Source: Combretum micranthum
Lineage: Eukaryota > Streptophyta > Magnoliopsida > Myrtales > Combretaceae
Length of the DNA stretch: 64,000 bases
NCBI GenBank assembly: GCA_024138025.1
Contig: JAMXBD010000171.1
Span: 1,364,001-1,428,000 of the forward strand
Direction of reading: 5' to 3'
Positions 58,441 to 64,000 of the stretch are shown in pieces; the stretch's first letter is position 1, and each line of letters starts with the position of its first letter. The notes below the pieces were generated by a model. That model made no database searches, was not told where the DNA came from, and was given only the letters and a program-made list of their open reading frames with translations. The position numbers and the translations under genes are program-made.

Positions 58441-58820
58441 TAAGGATGTAAGTGAACCAAACTGGTTCATAAACTATCCGAATTTGGCTCAATGTTTACT
58501 CGGCTTCGATTTGAGAATAGTCAAGTTGAACACGAACTTGAACTCTCAAGTAGTTTATCGATCCGATCTTGAGCTTTATAATTTATCTCAATTTACTCGC
58601 AAGCTAATTGAGTTTGAGTCGAGTATAAATATTAATAGAATCAAATTCAGTTTGACCATTAATATTATTTAAATTTGAATTAAAAATATTTTTTTAATAT
58701 AAATCGAGTCTAAACAAGCTTAAATAAGTTAAGCTTAAGCTTATGTAGTGTTACTTCAAGTCAAAATTGAGCTTCGAACTTATCGTTGTACCATCTCAAC
58801 TCAACTCATTTGCAGCTCTA
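58441..58820. mobile_element. hAT-like MITE (380 bp)
   Basis: Ends TAAGGATGTAAGTGAACC and the inverse of TAGAGCTGCAAATGAGTTG. 8-bp flanks GTTGTGAC (58433-58440) and GTCGTGAC (58821-58828) differ at one base. The interior has TTGAGCTT..TTAAGCTT-type words. A 78-codon frame inside is spurious. Confidence 0.65.
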
Positions 58821-59019
58821 GTCGTGACAACACACCATAAATGCTTATCTGACCTACATAAGTATCCCAAAAGCATCTAATAGCTAAAGTTGGTTTACAT
58901 AAATTAAAAGAGTCGGAATACATAACATCCTACATTTAGCTTAAAGGATTATGATCGGTAACAAAAGTCTTTCAACAACAAATGAAAAGTTCAATGGTCA
59001 AAACATAACTGGTAGGGAC

Positions 59020-59860
59020 CAAATACAACTACTCTCCCTTTGCACCACTTCCCAAATTCCAAAAGTGGCTCAACTTATTGAAGTTGACCGTTAGGTTGTA
59101 AACCTACCTCAAGATATCCAAAAATTACATCACACTATAGGAGGGTGAGTAAAACCATGGTTCAATGAGATGTGAAACAAGTTCCTTATTTATGCTCAAT
59201 AAATAATAACAAGTAAGTTATTAATCGTATACTGTACATGAATAATCATATGAAATATAATCGCCACACATCATTTTCAAGTAATTGGCATGAAGTCTAG
59301 GGTATAATTCTCCCTCTTGACCTACAGTTAGTTAATTCATAGTTTTGTTAGCATTCAGGTGTTATATTGTAAGACTCAATATACCTTAATTGCAACCTTA
59401 CTCACGATATCGTAAATGCAATTTCGAGTTATCTTGTCTAAATGGTTCTGTTACCTCTTGCAGGAGTTAGCACAGGACCTTCAATATAGTCCTCATCCAA
59501 TGTCTTCTAAGACTTATGATAAGACTCAAAACGATGGTTCACATGGCTTCTTTGTTCCATGACTTCCTGTGTCTTTTAGTTCGTTCCAACAAAGCCAAAA
59601 ACTAAAAGATATCAAATAGACTAAATAGACAATAATTATAGTCATTGTCAAAAATTTAGTTTCCTCATATTCCAGAAGGATGGTAACAGCATAGGTTAAT
59701 GCACGTTTCTGTAAAATATATGTCAAGTTTTATTATCGTTCTGATAGTTATTAGAAGAATTCAGGATGACCAACTAGTATATAATCTAAATAATTTATGA
59801 CAATACAAGAATCTACAAGTCGTACGTGTAAGTACAACAATCCAAAGTACAAAGAGTATA
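59020..59860 (-). mobile_element. Ancient relic of a giant-LTR relative
   Basis: Carries the shared block at 59135-59172 (AGGAGGGTGAGTAAAACCATGG on the plus strand), ACAAGTAAGTTATTAATCG and GGCATGAAGTCTAGGGTATA. The last matches 41048-41063 in the other relic (ACATAAAGTCTAGAGTATAA). Confidence 0.45.
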
Positions 59861-60127
59861 GTTAAAGGTTTCTCAAAAACCCATTTGCTTGCACTTCTTC
59901 TCCAACCTGACAAGATATTACGATATTTAGGAAAAATTTACCAAATAAAAACAGCAAGCGTAAAACAGATGCAAGAGAAAGCTTACCTCTGATTGTCTTC
60001 CTGTCAAGTTCGACGAGTCCCGAGTTCTGACAATTACTAGTTTGTTTGTGTAGTGCGGTTTTGGAGAGTGGAGAGTGGAGATTGGAGACAGAAAAAAGAG
60101 GATTGAAGAAAAATGAAAGTATTGGCA

Positions 60128-60178
60128 AAAAAAACAAAAAAAAAAAAAAAAAAAAAAAGAAAAGAAAAAAGAAAAATG
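60128..60178. repeat. A-rich simple repeat
   Basis: Poly-A with scattered G and C; generates spurious frames of Lys on one strand and Phe on the other. Confidence 0.8.
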
Positions 60179-60371
60179 AAAGTACAACAAGGGTTATCTT
60201 AATTTTTGGCCTTTTACAGATTTTCTTTTTATGTTTTTGTGTTTTCTAGTTCTTTTTACTTACATTTCCATTGGCCTTTTTTCTAAAAGGTTAGTAGGCT
60301 AACCCAAGTCATGGCAAGTCAACCCGCTTTAACTTGCAAATTAAACAATTAAGTACGTTTGGCCTCTTTTA

Positions 60372-60563
60372 GAGTATTTGGATTATTTGATTTTCATATA
60401 TATCTTGTCTGTATCTCGTTTTCATTAGTATCTTATCCTTTTTTGGTTTATTTATGAGTAAAAACATATTTTTTTATCTATATATTTTTTTTAACAAATA
60501 TCCATTTAAAAATAACAAAAAATAAAATGTCAAACTGACAGGAAAAAGATGAAACAAACACTC
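60372..60563. mobile_element. PIF/Harbinger-like MITE, copy 3 (192 bp, complete)
   Basis: GAGTATTTGGATTATTTG..GATGAAACAAACACTC, with TTA at 60369-60371 and 60564-60566. The interior GGTTTATTTATGAGTAAAA is shared with copy 4. Confidence 0.65.
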
Positions 60564-60566
60564 TTA

Positions 60567-62435
60567 AAATTATCCCAATAACCCATTTTTTAAATTGGTT
60601 CAATTGGCTCGCCGGTGGACCATGACCCATTTGTACAACTTTACTAGCATGTCATTAATTTAAGGGTAAATATCAAACTAGGTACTTAAAATTTATTTGC
60701 AAAAAAATTCAATTTGATACGTGGATTTTAAACTTTTCAATTTAATACCTAATCAAACTTTTTGTAACTATTTTTACTATCTTATTAATACTGTTTGCTT
60801 TATTTGCTAATGTGGAAAAGGCAACCTATTATTGAGTTGTTACTACAAGTGGTGCATCGGGGATAGTCCAACACATTCAATCCGATGGTTAAGTCAGTGG
60901 CTAGTCAAGAGAGAGCAAGCTAATGCATAAATAAAAAATGTAAATAAGATTAGATACCGATCCCCCTTCACCTTGTGGCTTCGAGTTTATTTATAGGTGA
61001 TAATTGTGCTAAAATGGGGATCTACAGGATATGCTCAATCCGCATAAAATGTTCCTAAGGGAGGGAAATAAGCTCAAATGTAGATCCTTTTGTTGGGAGC
61101 TAACCTGGACCCAAGCTCATGATGATGATCATCTAAGGAGAGTGATAAGGGTAGGTAGAGAGCAATTTCTTTGGAGTACCCTTGAGGAGGTATGACAAGC
61201 CGGGGAAGTTTTAGAATACCTATAGGGAAATGATACTGAATGTGCAACTCATGAAAGGAAGAGCTCAAAGGAGGAGAACCTTAGTTTAGGTCTTTACATA
61301 TACTAGTGGAAGGAAGTTTTCTAAACTAGTGATCGAGAGCCTTAAGCTGAGGCGTCCTAGGATGCTTGATGAGTTTCAGGTGGCTTATGGCTTGTCCATT
61401 TCATTAATATTGGGCTATGATCAAGTAATTTCTATAAACATATACATTTACAATACAATATAATAACAGCAAGAAAAGTTACTACATGTTGTAGTCTATA
61501 CGCTGTAGTATGGATTATTTAAAAAGCAATGGTGATAGTTATGAAAAGCATGGAATGCGAATTTTATTATTATTATTTACAAAGGCCAGTGGGATTTAGC
61601 CGAACAAGTGTCGATTTGCATGCATATAAATTCTCAAACACAAATCCAAAAAGACACGATGTATTTACAAGGTCTAATCGTCTGATTTCGCAAGTCTATG
61701 AGCATAACAAAATTGTAAAATCTTTAAATCCCAATGCCGTAACCATTAATACATATTCCTACTAATAAAAACATAGTATATCATTGTATCATCATCAAAT
61801 AATTTAATTTTTATCTTAAGATGCTCAAATAGCATAGTAAATCATAATGGTCTCATTGCATTTAATCCAAATAATCACATGATTAATTTGAAAAATTAAA
61901 GTTGCCACCTAAAACATGAAAGTTAAAAAAAAGAAAAAGAAAAAAACTTTTCTAAGCATAAGATATCTAAATATGTAAGTTTGTAATAACTATTACCGTA
62001 AAATTTAACGTTTGATATTCCTGTTAAGATGATTTTTCCATTAGACTGGATCTTGCAACATCCACTATTGGATTGAAGAGCACTACTTCATCGTCACCAA
62101 CGTAATTTTTTGAATTTGACCATGGTTGAAATGTGGAATATTTATATATTTCGAAATAGAATAGTATTTCAAGTTTCCATTATAAAAAATTGTAATAAGG
62201 AAAAAGGAGAAAGAGAATTATGCTTTTCTTCTATGAAATTTTTGCCTAGACGAACAATAGAGCATAAGAGAAAGAGTTGACTCAAAAATGATTGAGAAAT
62301 TTCTCAAAAAGGAATTAACTCAGGACTTAAGCCGTCTAAGAACGGGGAATATGGGTATTCCTCAAGCTTGTTTGACACAAACTGTAATGGCAAATTTTAT
62401 ATGACTTTTGAAAGTATAATATATGCTCCAAACAC
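60567..62435. other. Intergenic, no gene seen
   Basis: Includes TCCGATGGTTAAGTCAGTGG (60890-60910), a phrase common in plant repeats, and an unassigned stretch around 61070-61270. Short frames (61074-61268 minus, 61529-61765 plus) show no recognisable domain. Confidence 0.4.
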
Positions 62436-62440
62436 CATGA

Positions 62441-63254
62441 TGTTGGATTATATATCTAACTCATTTGAATCTATAACCAAAGAGATCCTAAATATATGTT
62501 GTATATATTTAGAAGACGCTGAAATCAAGGATATCCTTAGTACATAGCATATACTTGAAAGAGGACTTGGAAACTAGAGTTTTTTGCATCAAAGGAAGAT
62601 TGGATTACTGTGGGCTGGCACTAGGAGGACAAAGCTGCTGGCCTTCGCCACGTCAATAGTCGACCTTCAAATTTGCAAATTTTTGCTAAGAGCTCTAGAT
62701 TGGCTAGGCTGACTTCAACGTTGTCAACCTAAGGGAGGATAAACTACTAACATAGTGGCCAAGGCCACCAACGTACACACCAACGTTGGAACGCCAATCT
62801 TCAACATTAGTTGAGAAAGCCACTAGCCTTTATTTGTCACGTGCCAGCCTATGTTTAATACATCCTTTTCCTTTGGTTTTGATATAAATACCTCTTGTTT
62901 TGTTTTAGGATTTATGAGATATGAGTGGAGGCTATCCTAAAACCTAAGAGAGAATCTAGAGAGAGAGAGAAGGGCCTGATCCTGTTGTAATCCACCGGTT
63001 TGTAGTAATGATTTAGTGATCCACTAGTGTTATCTAGTGAGGAAAACTTATATATCTCATTATTTGTTAATAGTGGAAGAATTATGCACTGTTAGTCCAG
63101 TGGTTTTTCCTCAAATTGGGGTTTTCCACGTAAATCCTAGTACTGTTTGTTTTTACTATATTATTTTGTTGTTTGATTTATTGTGATCACTACAGGCAAA
63201 AGGAAAAATCATCTATGATTGCTTCTAGATTTTTTGGGGGTATTTTTCCTGGCA
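62441..63254 (+). mobile_element. Copia-like solo LTR D2 (814 bp, uninterrupted)
   Basis: TGTTGGATTATATATCTAAC..TTTTTCCTGGCA with the exact duplication CATGA at 62436-62440 and 63255-63259. Aligns along its length with D1 outside the nested insertion. Confidence 0.85.
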
Positions 63255-63259
63255 CATGA

Positions 63260-63783
63260 TATACTCTTGACGTTTATATTGGTTAATGTATGCTTTAATT
63301 TATTCATTAAAAGTTATTAACATTATAATTTTTTTGGACTAATTTATAATTAAATTATCTTTTTTAACTTTATCTATATTTTATTACCATAAATTTACAG
63401 AGTTTCACATTAGAGTTATAAACATAACAACATGAGTCAGATCGTAATAAATCGATCAGTAGGGTTTAAGTCAAATTTACCGCTTAGTTGGCCAAGTGGT
63501 TCCAGTCGATCTCAAACATCAACCTCAATTCAATTGACCTAACAGCCCCTATAGATGCCTAAAATTTATAATTAAGAGGTCCAATCAAACAATTAGATGG
63601 AAAAACTAGTAATAGAATTAGGAATTATGACCTTTAGTCTATGAAATATTAGTTTATGATTCGTCAAATGATTTAAGAAACTGCTGGGAATTCTATCAAC
63701 CGTAAGCAAAATCCGAATACTATGCGCAGTAGGCTTAGTATGAAATAGACTTATGAAATTTCGACTTGAGATGGCCAATTAAT
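63260..63783. other. Intergenic, no gene seen
   Basis: AT-rich; no supported feature. Confidence 0.4.
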
Positions 63784-63988
63784 GGTTTTTTTGAATAAAA
63801 GATGTCCTATTTATTTGATCATATTTTAGTCATTTTGGTATCATATTTTTATTGATTTCAAATTGATATTTGTCAAAAAAAAATACCAATAAAAAACTTA
63901 AATTTTACTTATAAATAAACTAAACAGATATAATATAGATATGTTACAAATACAGATACAATAAAAGTTCAACAATCCAAACAAACCC
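63784..63988. mobile_element. PIF/Harbinger-like MITE, copy 4
   Basis: The right end is the inverse of GGGTTTGTTTGGATTG and is followed by TAA; the left end GGTTTTTTTGAATAAAAG is preceded by TAAT. Shares CTGTATTTGTAAC and ATAAGTAAAAT-type interior words (inverse) with copies 1-3. Confidence 0.55.
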
Positions 63989-64000
63989 TAATTGCAAAAT

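Noticed and set aside
58436..58672. 78-codon plus-strand ORF
   Set aside because: Falls inside a hAT-like MITE and has no recognisable domain.
60046..60249. Lys-rich (and opposite Phe-rich) small proteins
   Set aside because: Products of an A-rich simple repeat.

Overview
The window looks like nuclear DNA of a flowering plant, most likely a eudicot. It is AT-rich, has almost no intact single-copy genes, and is packed with nested plant retrotransposons, a CACTA transposon and several MITEs. The species cannot be named from the sequence.

Host backbone. The non-transposon DNA appears to be a tandem array of diverged units, each carrying one R2R3-MYB gene. Unit A has its MYB at 1-781, and its 3' flank is split into 782-1344 and 14150-14846. 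Unit B has its 5' flank at about 35.8-38.0 kb, a frameshifted MYB at 38022-38640, and a 3' flank to about 39.76 kb that resumes near 48.96-49.25 kb. Unit C begins at about 49.32 kb and continues at 58.12-58.44 kb; its MYB, if present, lies beyond the right edge. Both MYBs resemble the MYB44/70/73/77 group, but the recognition helices are altered and the C-termini are out of frame.

Layered transposons. (1) A 12.8-kb CACTA element (1345-14149, TSD TAC) sits in the 3' flank of MYB A. Unit B keeps the matching empty site at about 39469. A Ty3/gypsy chromovirus (2985-12537, TSD GTTTC) has landed in the first recognisable exon of the CACTA transposase. (2) A young Ty1/copia element without reverse transcriptase (14847-24044, TSD AACCC) contains a 5.9-kb solo LTR (17494-23424, TSD GTTTG) in its gag gene. 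(3) An 0.81-kb copia-like solo LTR (25267-27571) contains a 1.49-kb solo LTR (26002-27489, TSD GTTTG); an unsplit sibling lies at 62441-63254 (TSD CATGA). (4) At 30.06-33.4 kb is a scrambled, partly palindromic mosaic of SIRE/Maximus-like copia pieces with a 37-base G run. (5) A 2.7-kb solo LTR related to the chromovirus (49857-58121, TSD ATAAG) contains a second giant solo LTR of 5.6 kb (50864-56445, TSD GGCCG). Smaller items are four copies of a PIF/Harbinger-like MITE, a hAT-like MITE, another MITE, a 1.37-kb fold-back element and two SINE-like relics.

Most unusual signal. Several diverged LTR families share a block that reads like a 3' splice site (ACTG-A/G-GCC..TGG..CTCAC..pyrimidines..AG|G). 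In three families it is followed at once by a short acidic reading frame of 26-27 codons with a conserved GY..DF.D..(E/D)(E/D) core and a conserved stop. I know of no description of this LTR-resident mini-exon. Most of these LTR families also carry their own array of GC-rich, mostly palindromic motifs in otherwise AT-rich DNA.
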